Source: Variovorax sp. 679 (lineage in GTDB: Bacteria; Pseudomonadota; Gammaproteobacteria; Burkholderiales; Burkholderiaceae_C). From it: DNA of 64,000 bases. The translations under genes were made by a program, and so were the position numbers. The DNA lies in NCBI RefSeq assembly GCF_003952185.1, contig NZ_RXFS01000005.1, positions 310,001 through 374,000 on the forward strand, in the 5' to 3' direction. Below are positions 39,359 through 47,907 of this stretch, piece after piece. The notes beneath the pieces are model-generated. The model had not been told where the DNA came from. It worked only from the letters and a program-made list of their open reading frames with translations, and ran no database searches. How positions within the stretch are numbered: position 1 is the stretch's first letter; every line of letters starts with the position of its first letter.

Positions 39359-41209
39359 CTAGCGGGGCTTGAGGGTGAAAGGCAGCGTGCCGTCGTGCAT
39401 CGCATCGGCCAGCGCGGCGCGGTGCTTCAGCACGGCGCGCTGGTTGATGGAGCCCTTGTCGGTCACCTCGCCCTTGTCGATGGATGGCGGCTCGGCCATC
39501 AGGTGCAGCCGCGCGATGCGGTTGGCGCTGCCGGTGGCGCCGGCGGCCAGCGTGTCGGCGACCTCCTGGAAGTGCGCCTGCACCGGCACGCTCTCCAGCA
39601 CCTGCTGCATCGTGGCGTCGGCCGGAAGGCCGGCGAGCTGCCGCACCTTCTGCGTCGGGAAGATCAGCGCGCCGACTTCCTTCAGGTTGATGCCGGTCAG
39701 CACCGCGTCCTGCACGTAGGGCGCGCCGACCCCGATGATCTTCGCGCGCATCGGACCCACGCTCACGAAGGTGCCGGTGGCGAGCTTGAAGTCTTCCGCG
39801 ATGCGGCCGTCGAAGCGCAGGCCGCGGTGAATGTTGCCGTCGTCGATCCACTTCACGGCGTCGCCGGTGGAGAAGAAGCCTTCCTCGTCGAAGGACTCGG
39901 CGGTGGCCTCGGGCGCACGCCAGTAGCCGGGCGTGATGTTGGGGCCGCGGTAGCGCACCTCGGTCTTGCCGTCGACCTCGATCAGCTTGAGCTCGATGCC
40001 GGGTGCGGGCAGGCCCACGTCGCCCGACTTCACGTCGGGGCCGGTCACGTAGAGCGCGAAGGGGCCCGATTCGGTCATGCCCAGGCCCGTGCCCATGACG
40101 ATGCGCTCGCCGACTTCCGACTCCTGCGTGCGGTGCAGGCTGTCCCACACGGGCTGCGACAGCGCCGCGCCCGAGTAGAAGAACATCTTCACGCGCGACA
40201 GCAGGTTGCGCCGCAGCACCGCGTCGGTCTCCATCGCCTGCGCGATGGCCTCGAAGCCGGTGGGCACGTTGAAGTAGATGGTGGGCGCGATCTCGCGCAG
40301 GTTGCGCAGCGTCTCGGCCATGCCGGCGGGCGTGGGCTTGCCGTCGTCGATGTAGAGCGTGCCGCCGTTGTCCAGCACGATGCCCACGTTGTGGTTGCCG
40401 CCGAAGGTGTGGTTCCAGGGCAGCCAGTCGACCAGCACCGGCGGTTCGTCGCCCAGGGCGGGAATCGACTGGCGCAGCTGCTGCTGGTTGGCACACCACA
40501 TGCGGTGCGTGTTGATCACGGCCTTGGGCATCTTGGTGGAGCCCGAGGTGAAGAGGAACTTGGTGATGGTGTCGGGGCCGGTCGCGCGCATCGCCGCGTC
40601 GATGGCGGGCGTGGCGGGCGTCGAGGCCAGCGCGTCGAACGCGGTGGTGGGTCGGCCTTCGAGCGCGCCTTGCGCCAGCACGACTTCGGTGCCGGCCGGC
40701 ACGACCGCCGCGATGGCCTTGGCGAAGCGTGCTGCGTCGCTCGCGAACACGAGGCCGGGCGTCAGCGTGTCGAAGACGTGGCGCAGCTTCTCGAAGTCCT
40801 GGCTCACCAGCGAGTAGGGCGGCGACACGGGGCAGTAGGGCACGCCGGCGTAGAGGCAGCCCAGCGCCATCAGCGCGTGCTCGATGCCGTTCTCGCTGAG
40901 GATGGCGACGGGGCGATCGGCGCTCAGACCGCGGTCCAGCAGGGCTTGTCCGATACCGCGTGCTTCCTCCAGCGCCTGCGCGTAGCTCACGCGCAGCCAG
41001 TCGCTGGTACTGCCGTCGGCAAGGCGCTCGCGGCGGGCGATGAAGGTGCGATCGGGCGTGCGCTCGGCCCAGTAGGCGAGGCGGTCGGTCATGCGCTCGC
41101 GGTAGGGCTGGAGCTGCGTCTCGGCCGTCAGGTACTGCGTGCCCGGCGCGCCGTCGCGCAGCACCGCGCGCGTAACGCCGAAGACCAGCGGGCGGTATCG
41201 GACGGTCAT
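39359..41209 (-). CDS. Feruloyl-CoA synthase-like aryl-CoA ligase
   Basis: A 616-residue AMP-forming ligase of the feruloyl-CoA synthase group. The P-loop is LFTSGSTKMPKAVINTH, followed by WLPWNHTFGGNHN, FFYSGAALSQP, GLGMTESGPF and a catalytic-lysine end IDKGEVTDKGSINQRAVL. It activates a hydroxycinnamate or related acid to its CoA thioester with ATP. The operon adds a crotonase, a 3-hydroxyacyl-CoA dehydrogenase and an acyl-CoA dehydrogenase, giving CoA-dependent beta-oxidative side-chain removal. MTVRY at 41209 is taken as the start; the exact aromatic substrate is unproven. Confidence 0.9.
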   Translation of the reverse strand: MTVRYRPLVFGVTRAVLRDGAPGTQYLTAETQLQPYRERMTDRLAYWAERTPDRTFIARRERLADGSTSDWLRVSYAQALEEARGIGQALLDRGLSADRPVAILSENGIEHALMALGCLYAGVPYCPVSPPYSLVSQDFEKLRHVFDTLTPGLVFASDAARFAKAIAAVVPAGTEVVLAQGALEGRPTTAFDALASTPATPAIDAAMRATGPDTITKFLFTSGSTKMPKAVINTHRMWCANQQQLRQSIPALGDEPPVLVDWLPWNHTFGGNHNVGIVLDNGGTLYIDDGKPTPAGMAETLRNLREIAPTIYFNVPTGFEAIAQAMETDAVLRRNLLSRVKMFFYSGAALSQPVWDSLHRTQESEVGERIVMGTGLGMTESGPFALYVTGPDVKSGDVGLPAPGIELKLIEVDGKTEVRYRGPNITPGYWRAPEATAESFDEEGFFSTGDAVKWIDDGNIHRGLRFDGRIAEDFKLATGTFVSVGPMRAKIIGVGAPYVQDAVLTGINLKEVGALIFPTQKVRQLAGLPADATMQQVLESVPVQAHFQEVADTLAAGATGSANRIARLHLMAEPPSIDKGEVTDKGSINQRAVLKHRAALADAMHDGTLPFTLKPR

Positions 41210-41214
41210 TTGGA

Positions 41215-41300
41215 AGTCTCCCCCATGCTTTGCCACTGCGTGGCTTCGCACACCCCCTCGCACGCGAGGGGGCGAGCGCCTTCGGGCGGCCGGGCGGCGC
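41215..41300. repeat. GC-rich intergenic hairpin element inside the CoA-ligase operon
   Basis: Between the ligase and crotonase genes lies an 86-base element with a perfect 8-bp stem, CCCCCTCG (41253-41260) and CGAGGGGG (41265-41272), looped by CACG, then a GGGCGGCCGGGCGGCGC tail. From memory, similar modules recur in Variovorax intergenic DNA. It is not followed by T-runs, so it probably tunes operon mRNA rather than ending it. Confidence 0.45.
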
Positions 41301-42074
41301 TCATCCCTTGCTCACTTTCGCGGCACGCCCTTCGAGGAAGTCGCGCACGCGCTGCTTGGCCTCGGGGGCTGCCTGCGTGATGCCCGAGATCAGCGCCTCG
41401 GTGAAGAAGCCGTGGTCGGCCGATTGCTCCGCGATGCGCGGCAGCGCGTGCATCAGCGCGTAGTTGGTGAGCGGCGCGTTCGTGGCGACACGCTTGGCGA
41501 GCTCAAGGGCCTTGTCGAAGGCCTGACCCTCGTCGACGAGGTACTGCGCGAAGTTGGCGCGCTCGCCTTCCTCGGCGTTGTAGACGCGGCCGGTCATCAT
41601 CATGTCGGTCATGCGGGCCACGCCGATCAGCTTCGGAATGCGCACCGAGCCGCCGCCGCCCACGAAGATGCCGCGCGAACCTTCGGGCAGGGCGTAGAAG
41701 GTGGAGCGGTCGGCCACGCGGATGTGGCAGGCGCTGGCCAGCTCGAGCCCGCCGCCCACCACCGCGCCGTGCAGCGCCGCGATCACCGGCACCGGGCCGT
41801 GCTGGATGAGGTCGAGCGCGGCGTGCCACAGGCGCGAGTGCTGCATGCCCTGGCCGGCGTCGCGCTCCTTCAGCTCGCTCAGGTCGAGGCCGGCGCAGAA
41901 GTGCGGGCCCTCGCCGTCGATCACCGCCGCGCGCACGCTGGAAGGCAGCTTCTCGAAGGTGTCGCGCAGCGCGAGGATCAGTCCGTCAGAGAGCGCATTG
42001 CGCTTGGAACCGCGCGTCAGGCGGACGATGGCGACTTCGTCGCGGATTTCGAGATGGAGGTCTGGATTGGTCAT
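41301..42074 (-). CDS. Enoyl-CoA hydratase/isomerase (crotonase) family protein
   Basis: A 257-residue crotonase. The first oxyanion-hole segment is HFCAGLDLSEL, the second LHGAVVGGGLELASACHIRVAD, and PEGSRGIFVGGGGSVRIPKLIG carries one of the two usual acidic catalytic positions (Glu in PEG). It is the first gene of the leftward operon and probably hydrates the aryl-propenoyl-CoA made by the ligase or dehydrogenase. Feruloyl-CoA hydratase-lyase (Ech) activity is possible but not distinguishable by eye. Confidence 0.88.
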   Translation of the reverse strand: MTNPDLHLEIRDEVAIVRLTRGSKRNALSDGLILALRDTFEKLPSSVRAAVIDGEGPHFCAGLDLSELKERDAGQGMQHSRLWHAALDLIQHGPVPVIAALHGAVVGGGLELASACHIRVADRSTFYALPEGSRGIFVGGGGSVRIPKLIGVARMTDMMMTGRVYNAEEGERANFAQYLVDEGQAFDKALELAKRVATNAPLTNYALMHALPRIAEQSADHGFFTEALISGITQAAPEAKQRVRDFLEGRAAKVSKG

Positions 42075-42118
42075 GATGGGTCCGGGGTTGCGTCGAATTA
42101 TGGTTATGGGAAATAATC

Positions 42119-42131
42119 AATTCAAGGAATT
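42119..42131. promoter_or_regulatory. AT-rich palindrome in the divergent crotonase/amidohydrolase promoter
   Basis: AATTC-AAG-GAATT (42119-42131) lies in a short AT-rich island (about 42095-42133) in otherwise G+C-rich DNA, 45 bases from the crotonase start. It is a candidate operator for the MarR protein at the far end of the operon. The island also supplies the likely -10 sequences for both directions. Confidence 0.45.
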
Positions 42132-42176
42132 TGGAGCCCCCCGAGCCTAGGGACTTACCCGTACCGGAGACAAGAC

Positions 42177-43055
42177 ATGGACCACCAGAACCTGATTGCG
42201 ATCGACATCCACACCCACGCAGAAGTCAGCTGCTGGAACCCGTTCGACAACTACGGCGAGGAATACGACCGCGCGGCCGACAAGTACTTCGGCTCCAGCG
42301 GCCGGCCGACCATCGCCGAGAGCGTGGCGTACTACCGTGAAAGAAAGATCGGGCTGGTGATGTTCATGGTCGACGCCGAGTCGAACATGGGCCGCCGCCG
42401 CATCCCGAACGAGGAGATCGCCGAGGCCGCGAAGAACAACAGCGACATCATGATCGCCTTCGGCAGCGTCGATCCGCACAAGGGAAAGATGGGCGCGCGC
42501 GAGGCGCGCCGGCTCATCGAGGAGCACGGCGTGAAGGGCTTCAAGTTTCACCCCACGGTGCAGGGCTACCACCCCTACGACCGCATGGCCTGGCCCATCT
42601 ACGAGGTGATCGCCGAATACGGCCTGCCGGCGATCTTCCACACCGGCCACAGCGGCATCGGCTCGGGCATGCGCTGCGGCGGCGGACTGCGGCTGGAATA
42701 CAGCAACCCGATGCACCTGGACGACGTGGCCATCGACTTCCCCGACATGCAGATCGTCATGGCGCACCCCAGCTTCCCCTGGCAGGACGAAGCGCTGAGC
42801 GTGGCCACGCACAAGCCCAACGTGTGGATCGACCTGTCGGGCTGGAGCCCCAAGTACTTCCCGAAGCAGCTCGTGCAGTACGCCAACACGCTGCTGAAAG
42901 ACCGCGTGCTCTTCGGCAGCGACTACCCGCTGATCACGCCCGACCGCTGGATGCGCGACTTCGAGAACGCGGGCTTCAAGCCCGAGGTGATGCCCGGCAT
43001 CCTCAAGGGCAACGCGATGCGGCTGCTGAAGCTGGGCGCGGCCTCAGGCGGCTGA
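42177..43055 (+). CDS. Amidohydrolase-2 family protein (hydrolase or decarboxylase)
   Basis: A 292-residue TIM-barrel protein with metal motifs AIDIHTHAE (His-x-His) near the start, FKFHPTVQGYHPYD, FHTGHSGIG, MAHPSFPW and FGSDYPL with the catalytic Asp near the end. The family includes ACMS-decarboxylase-like and lactonase-like enzymes acting on aromatic-degradation intermediates. It is divergent from the CoA-ligase operon and shares its promoter region, suggesting a related pathway. Its last 12 bases overlap the convergent RpiR gene. The reaction is unassigned. Confidence 0.83.
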   Translation: MDHQNLIAIDIHTHAEVSCWNPFDNYGEEYDRAADKYFGSSGRPTIAESVAYYRERKIGLVMFMVDAESNMGRRRIPNEEIAEAAKNNSDIMIAFGSVDPHKGKMGAREARRLIEEHGVKGFKFHPTVQGYHPYDRMAWPIYEVIAEYGLPAIFHTGHSGIGSGMRCGGGLRLEYSNPMHLDDVAIDFPDMQIVMAHPSFPWQDEALSVATHKPNVWIDLSGWSPKYFPKQLVQYANTLLKDRVLFGSDYPLITPDRWMRDFENAGFKPEVMPGILKGNAMRLLKLGAASGG

Positions 43056-43943
43056 CGCCGGCTTCCTGCGCGAACGGCCGGTCTGCGCAGCCGCGTCGTT
43101 CCAGTGCTGCTCCCACAGGGCATCACCGCGTTCGAGCGCAGCGCCGAGCTCCTTCTTGCGCCGCTGCACGACGGCGGTGACCAGCGCATTGCACAGCGAG
43201 AACGCCGCCGTGTACGAATCGAAGGGCGACGCGCTCGAGGTGCGCGCCAGCATCACGTGGTCGGCCGATGCCGCCGCGGCCACCGAAGGGCCGTCGGTGA
43301 TGACGATGACCTTCGCTCCCTTCTCCTTGAAGTATTTGGCCGCGCGCGCGGTGGCGAGCGCGTGGCGCCTGAAGGTGAGGGCCAGCAGCACGTCGTTTTC
43401 GCCGATCCACAGCAACTGGTCTTCCATGAGCAGCGGGCCGCCGCCGCTCATGGGGCGCACGTCGGGCAGGCACATGTTCAGATGCAGCGAAAGATGGCCG
43501 GCCAGCGCGGCGGCATGCCGCTGCCCGGTCACGTGCACCCGCGCCTTGCGCTGCGTGAGCAGCCGCACCGCACCCTCGAAGGCCGCGACATCGAGCGCCG
43601 CGAAAGTCGATGCCAGGTTGTGCTGGTCGTGCAGCAGCGCATTGGCCAGGCAGGTGCGCACCGAGGCGTCGTCGACGATGACCGCGTCCGCGCGCGTGGC
43701 GGGCGACGACAGCCGCGCGGTCACCTCGGAGCGCGCCTCGATCTGCGCATCGGCGTAGCTGGGATAGCCCAGCTTGGCCAGCAGCCGCACCACGGTGGAG
43801 GCGCTGGTGCCCACCTTCTTTGCAAGGCTCGTTGCAGATTCGAGCAGGCCCTGGGGGTAGCGCGTCTGCAGCTCGTCGATCAGGCGCTGCTCGCTCTTGG
43901 TGAGCTTCCTGCCGTAGCCCGAGATGCGTTGGTTCAGATTCAT
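43044..43943 (-). CDS. MurR/RpiR family regulator
   Basis: A 299-residue protein: N-terminal RpiR helix-turn-helix (LTKSEQRLIDELQTRYPQGLLESATSLAKKVGTSASTVVRLLAKLGYPSYADAQ) and C-terminal SIS domain (residues ~115-260; RVHVTGQRHAAALAGHLSL, DVLLALTFRRHALATARAAKYFKEKGAKVIVITD). SIS domains bind phosphosugars in classical members, but relatives beside Bug receptors likely sense other ligands. It is divergent from the binding-protein/deacylase pair, with a 26-bp palindrome between. Start at the MNLNQ methionine. Confidence 0.9.
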   Translation of the reverse strand: MNLNQRISGYGRKLTKSEQRLIDELQTRYPQGLLESATSLAKKVGTSASTVVRLLAKLGYPSYADAQIEARSEVTARLSSPATRADAVIVDDASVRTCLANALLHDQHNLASTFAALDVAAFEGAVRLLTQRKARVHVTGQRHAAALAGHLSLHLNMCLPDVRPMSGGGPLLMEDQLLWIGENDVLLALTFRRHALATARAAKYFKEKGAKVIVITDGPSVAAAASADHVMLARTSSASPFDSYTAAFSLCNALVTAVVQRRKKELGAALERGDALWEQHWNDAAAQTGRSRRKPASAA

Positions 43944-43981
43944 GGTCGCGCGCATTCTGCATGCGGAGTCGTGTTGGGCCT

Positions 43982-44007
43982 AATTTTGCAATGGTCATTG
44001 CAAAATT
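43982..44007. promoter_or_regulatory. 26-bp palindromic operator, likely for the RpiR regulator
   Basis: AATTTTGCAATG (43982-43993), spacer GT, CATTGCAAAATT (43996-44007): twelve perfectly complementary bases on each side. It sits 39 bp upstream of the RpiR start and 54 bp upstream of the TctC-type gene. This degree of symmetry in AT-rich sequence is exceptional in this window, so it is the most convincing single operator here. Confidence 0.8.
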
Positions 44008-44061
44008 GAAATCGTCTTGCAACAATGCGCCCACTTTTTCGATTGCACGACAGGACGCCCC

Positions 44062-45057
44062 ATGGAACCCATCTTCACCGCCGCGGCGCTGCGCCGCCGC
44101 GAGATCCTCGCCGCCGGCCTCGCGTCGATGCTGCCGCTGGCCGCGCAGGCCCAGGCCTGGCCCTCGCGGCCGGTCACGCTGGTGGTGCCGTTCCCCGCGG
44201 GCGGCTCCGTGGACCTGATCGCGCGGCTGTACGCCGATCCGCTCGCCAAGGCGCTGGGCACGGCGGTGGTCATCGACAACCGGGCCGGCGCCGGCGGCTC
44301 CATCGCCAGCGCGCAGGTGGCGCGCGCCAAGCCCGACGGCTACACGCTGGTCGCGTCGTCGCAGAGTTCGCACCTGGCCAACCCGCTCACCCAGCCCAAC
44401 CCGGGCTACGACCCGATCAAGGACTTCGCGTCGATCAGCCAGCTCGCGCGCTCGATCAATGTGCTGCTGGTCAACCCGGCGGTGCCCGCGAAGAACTTCA
44501 AGGAGTTCGTCGCGCTGGTGAAATCGCGCCCCGGCGAGCTCAACTTCTGCAGCGCCGGTCCGGGCAGCATGGGCCAGCTCAACGTGGAGCTGATGAAGTC
44601 GCAGCTGCAGCTCAACGCCACGCATGTGCCGTACCGCGGCGGCGGCCCGCTGGTCACTGCATTGATCTCGAACGAAGTGCAGTTCGGGCTCGACAACCTC
44701 GCGCCCTTCCTGCCGCTGATTCAGTCCGGCAAGCTGCGGGCGCTGGCGGTGGCCGCTCCCACTCGCGTGGCGGCGTTGCCCGACATCCCGACCTTCGCGG
44801 AACTGGGCTATCCGGTGCTGAACACCACATCGTGGATCGGCCTGGCTGCACCAGCGAAGACGCCGCCGGAGATCGTCGAGGCGCTGCACAAGGCGGTGCG
44901 CTCGGTGGCCGACCAGCCCTCGATGGTCGAGGCGCTGCAGTCGCGCGGCTCGCTGCCGCCCGAGGCGCAGTCGCCCGCGCAGTTCACCGCCATGATGTCG
45001 GAGCGGCTCGTGGTGTACGGCGACCTGGTCAAGCGCGCGGGCATCCGCGGCGAATGA
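44062..45057 (+). CDS. Bug/TctC-type periplasmic substrate-binding protein
   Basis: A 331-residue receptor with a signal peptide (RRREILAAGLASMLPLAAQAQ) and Bug motifs VTLVVPFPAGGSVDLIARLYADPLA and VIDNRAGAGGSIASAQVARAKPDGYTL. It forms a two-gene unit with the deacylase gene (ATGA overlap at 45054), under the RpiR operator. Its ligand is probably the N-acyl amino acid or related compound processed by that enzyme. It is the third orphan Bug receptor of the window. Confidence 0.9.
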   Translation: MEPIFTAAALRRREILAAGLASMLPLAAQAQAWPSRPVTLVVPFPAGGSVDLIARLYADPLAKALGTAVVIDNRAGAGGSIASAQVARAKPDGYTLVASSQSSHLANPLTQPNPGYDPIKDFASISQLARSINVLLVNPAVPAKNFKEFVALVKSRPGELNFCSAGPGSMGQLNVELMKSQLQLNATHVPYRGGGPLVTALISNEVQFGLDNLAPFLPLIQSGKLRALAVAAPTRVAALPDIPTFAELGYPVLNTTSWIGLAAPAKTPPEIVEALHKAVRSVADQPSMVEALQSRGSLPPEAQSPAQFTAMMSERLVVYGDLVKRAGIRGE

Positions 45058-46019
45058 GCGACGACAGCATGACCGAGTCATCGTTCGCGCCCGACACCGC
45101 ACCGCTGGAGGTGCTGCCGCGCGACATCTCCGCCTACCGGCAGGGCAACACGGGCATCGACTACGTGCACCGCTTCGAGTCGGGCCGGCCGGGGCCGCAC
45201 GTGCTCGTCAACGCGCTGACTCACGGCAACGAAATCTGCGGCATGGTCGCCGCCACGCACCTGCTGGACACCGGCGTGCGCCCGAAGGTCGGCACGCTCA
45301 CCGTGAGCTTCGCGAACGTGGAGGCCTACAACGCCTTCGACATCGAGCGGCCCTACGAGAACCGCCAGCTGGTGCACAACCTCAACCGCATCTGGTCGAA
45401 GGCGATGCTCGACGGCCCCGAGCAGAGCCCCGAACTGCGCCGCGCGCGCGAGCTGCGGCCGGTGCTGGACGCGGCCGACTATGTGCTCGACATCCATTCG
45501 ACCCGCGCGCCGGTGCAGCCCTTTTGGGTCTATCCGGAATTCGAGCGCAACGCCGGGCTGGCGCTTGCCGTCGGCAATCCGCTGGTGCATCTGGTGATGC
45601 CGGTGGGCGGCGCGCCCGGCACTGGTGTGACGGCGTACGGCCGCCACGGCGAGGAGGGCGTCGACGGCGGTGCGGTGGTCGTGGAGTGCGGCCAGCATTT
45701 CAGCCAGTCGGCGGCCGACCTGGCCACCGACGTGACGCTGCGCTTCCTCGCGCACCTGGGGCTGGTCGACCCGCTGCCGACCTCTGCTGCGAAGGCTTCC
45801 GCGCGACGCTTCCGCCTGCTCGAAGTGCACATGGTGAAGACCGAGAGCTTCGCCTTCGCGCGGCCTGTGCTGGGCTTCGAGGTCTTCCAGAAGGGCGAGC
45901 TCATCGCCGTCGACGACGGCCACGAGATCCGCTCGCCCTGCGACGACTGCACGATCTTCATGCCGACCCGCGCGCCGCTGGTGGGGCGCGAGGGCGTCTA
46001 CCTGACCGTCGCGATCTAG
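45054..46019 (+). CDS. AstE/AspA-type zinc deacylase (M14 superfamily)
   Basis: A 321-residue protein of the succinylglutamate desuccinylase/aspartoacylase family. Zinc ligands appear as His and Glu in LTHGNEICG and a later His in VLDIHSTRAP; a catalytic Glu lies in VVVECGQHFS. These enzymes cleave an N-acyl group from an amino acid or similar amide. It starts by ATGA overlap with the binding-protein gene, so uptake and hydrolysis are probably coupled. An in-frame ATG at 45069 is a possible alternative start. Confidence 0.85.
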   Translation: MSDDSMTESSFAPDTAPLEVLPRDISAYRQGNTGIDYVHRFESGRPGPHVLVNALTHGNEICGMVAATHLLDTGVRPKVGTLTVSFANVEAYNAFDIERPYENRQLVHNLNRIWSKAMLDGPEQSPELRRARELRPVLDAADYVLDIHSTRAPVQPFWVYPEFERNAGLALAVGNPLVHLVMPVGGAPGTGVTAYGRHGEEGVDGGAVVVECGQHFSQSAADLATDVTLRFLAHLGLVDPLPTSAAKASARRFRLLEVHMVKTESFAFARPVLGFEVFQKGELIAVDDGHEIRSPCDDCTIFMPTRAPLVGREGVYLTVAI

Positions 46020-46039
46020 CCGGTTCCGCAGCAGGTGCC

Positions 46040-47905
46040 TCAGGGCACCTGCTCTGCCTGCTCCCGTTCTTCTTCCTCTTCCAGCCGTTCCCAGTCGCGC
46101 CCCGAGCGGCGTTGCCGCTCCTCGCGCTCGCGCGCCATCTGCTCCTCGAACTGCTGCCGGCCCGCCTTATTGGCTGCGATCAGCTTGGCGCGGTCCTTGT
46201 AGTGCGGATAGATCTCGTCGCTGAGCTTGATGTTCCGGCGCCGGAAGCGCATGGCCGACTCGCGCGCCTCGTGCGCCGGCCAGCCCAGCGCCTCCAGCGT
46301 GGCGCGCGCGCTGCGCAGGGACGACTCGAACACCTCGCGTTCCACCTCCGTCACGCCGCGGTCGCGCAGCTGGAACAGGTGCGTCACGTTGCGTGCCCGC
46401 GCGATGATGCGGGCCTGCGGGAAGTTCTCCTTCACGAGATCGACGATCTCCAGCGACTGCTCGATGTCGTCCACCGCCACCACGATCACCTTGGCCGTGC
46501 CCGCGCCCGCGGTGCGCAGCAGGTCGAGCCGCGTTGCATCGCCGTAGAACACCCGAAAGCCGAACTGGCGCAGGCCTTCGACGGTGTCGGCGTCGTGGTC
46601 GAGCACCGTCACGCGCAGGCCCTGCGACATCAGCATGCGCCCGACGATCTGCCCATAGCGGCCGAAGCCGCAGATCAGCACCTTGGCGTCCTGCTGCTCC
46701 GAGATCTCTTCGAGCTGCGGGCCGGTGCTGCGGCTGTAGCGCGGCAGCACGAACCTGTCGAGCAGCACCAGCAGGAGCGGCGACAGCAGCATCGACAGCG
46801 CCACGGCGCCGATCAGCAGCGAAGTGACCTGCGGCGGCAGCACGTCGGGGCCGGCCGCCTGGAACACCACGAAGGCGAACTCGCCGCCCTGCGCGAGCAG
46901 CAGCGTGAACACCGGCCGCTCCTGGTAGGCGATGCCCATCGCCTTGGCCAGCGCGTAGATCACCACCAGCTTGATGGTCACGAAGCCGACCACCAGCATC
47001 GCCATGATCCACGGGCTCGCGACCAGCACGCCGAAGTTGATCGACATGCCCACGGCGATGAAGAAGAGGCCCAGCAGCAGGCCCTTGAAGGGCTCGATGT
47101 CGGTTTCGAGCTCGCGCCGGTATTCGCTTTCCGCCAGCAGCACGCCGGCGAGGAAGGCGCCGAGCGCCATCGACAGGCCCACCAGCTGCATCAGCGCCGC
47201 GATGGCCACCACCAGCAGCAGCGCGGCGGCAGTGAAGATCTCGGGCGTGTCGCTGCGCGCGATCCAGCGCAGGATGGGCCGCAGCAGCAAGCGGCCGCCG
47301 AGGATGATGCCGCCGATCACGCCGATGATCTTCGCGGCTTCGAGCGCGCGCTCCAGCCCGGTGATCGCCTGCTCGGCCGCGGTGGCGCCCGCGAGCAGCG
47401 GCAGCAGCGCGAGGATGGGAATGGCCGCCACGTCCTGGAACAGCAGGATCGAGAAGCCGGCCTGGCCGCTGGGTGTCTTCAGCAGGTTGCGCTCGCCGAA
47501 CACCTGCAGCGCGATGGCGGTGGACGACAACGCCAGGCCCAGCGCGGCGACCAGCGCCACGCGCCATTCGGCGCCCACGGCCCAGCCCACCGCGAACAGC
47601 ACTGCGGCGCAACTCAGCACCTGCGCGGTGCCCCAGCCGAAGATGGGGCGGCGCAGGTTCCACAGGCGCCTGGGTTCGAGCTCCAGGCCCACGAGGAAAA
47701 GCATCAGCACCACGCCGAACTCGGCGAAGTGCAGCACGTCCTCGACGCTGGACACGAGCCCCAGCCCCCAGGGGCCGATGGCGATGCCGGCCACGAGGTA
47801 GCCGATGATGGAGCCGAGGCCCAAGGCCTTCGACAGCGGCACCACCAGCACGGCGGCGCTCAGGTAGATGAGGCTGTTGGTCAGCCAGGCGGGTGCGTGT
47901 TCCAT
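46040..47905 (-). CDS. KefB-like potassium/proton antiporter with RCK domain
   Basis: A 621-residue CPA2 protein. About twelve membrane helices (residues 1-380) contain LVAGIAIGPWGLGL and the HFAEFGVVLMLFLVGLELEP and FQDVAAIPILALLPLL motifs. A cytoplasmic RCK/TrkA-N domain (residues ~405-530) follows, with the Rossmann motif ICGFGRYGQIVGRML, then an acidic/basic coiled tail. It is the glutathione-gated K+ efflux type: electrophile adducts open it and cell acidification protects. The KefF-like partner gene ends two bases upstream of its start, supporting the assignment. Confidence 0.92.
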   Translation of the reverse strand: MEHAPAWLTNSLIYLSAAVLVVPLSKALGLGSIIGYLVAGIAIGPWGLGLVSSVEDVLHFAEFGVVLMLFLVGLELEPRRLWNLRRPIFGWGTAQVLSCAAVLFAVGWAVGAEWRVALVAALGLALSSTAIALQVFGERNLLKTPSGQAGFSILLFQDVAAIPILALLPLLAGATAAEQAITGLERALEAAKIIGVIGGIILGGRLLLRPILRWIARSDTPEIFTAAALLLVVAIAALMQLVGLSMALGAFLAGVLLAESEYRRELETDIEPFKGLLLGLFFIAVGMSINFGVLVASPWIMAMLVVGFVTIKLVVIYALAKAMGIAYQERPVFTLLLAQGGEFAFVVFQAAGPDVLPPQVTSLLIGAVALSMLLSPLLLVLLDRFVLPRYSRSTGPQLEEISEQQDAKVLICGFGRYGQIVGRMLMSQGLRVTVLDHDADTVEGLRQFGFRVFYGDATRLDLLRTAGAGTAKVIVVAVDDIEQSLEIVDLVKENFPQARIIARARNVTHLFQLRDRGVTEVEREVFESSLRSARATLEALGWPAHEARESAMRFRRRNIKLSDEIYPHYKDRAKLIAANKAGRQQFEEQMAREREERQRRSGRDWERLEEEEEREQAEQVP

Positions 47906-47907
47906 GC

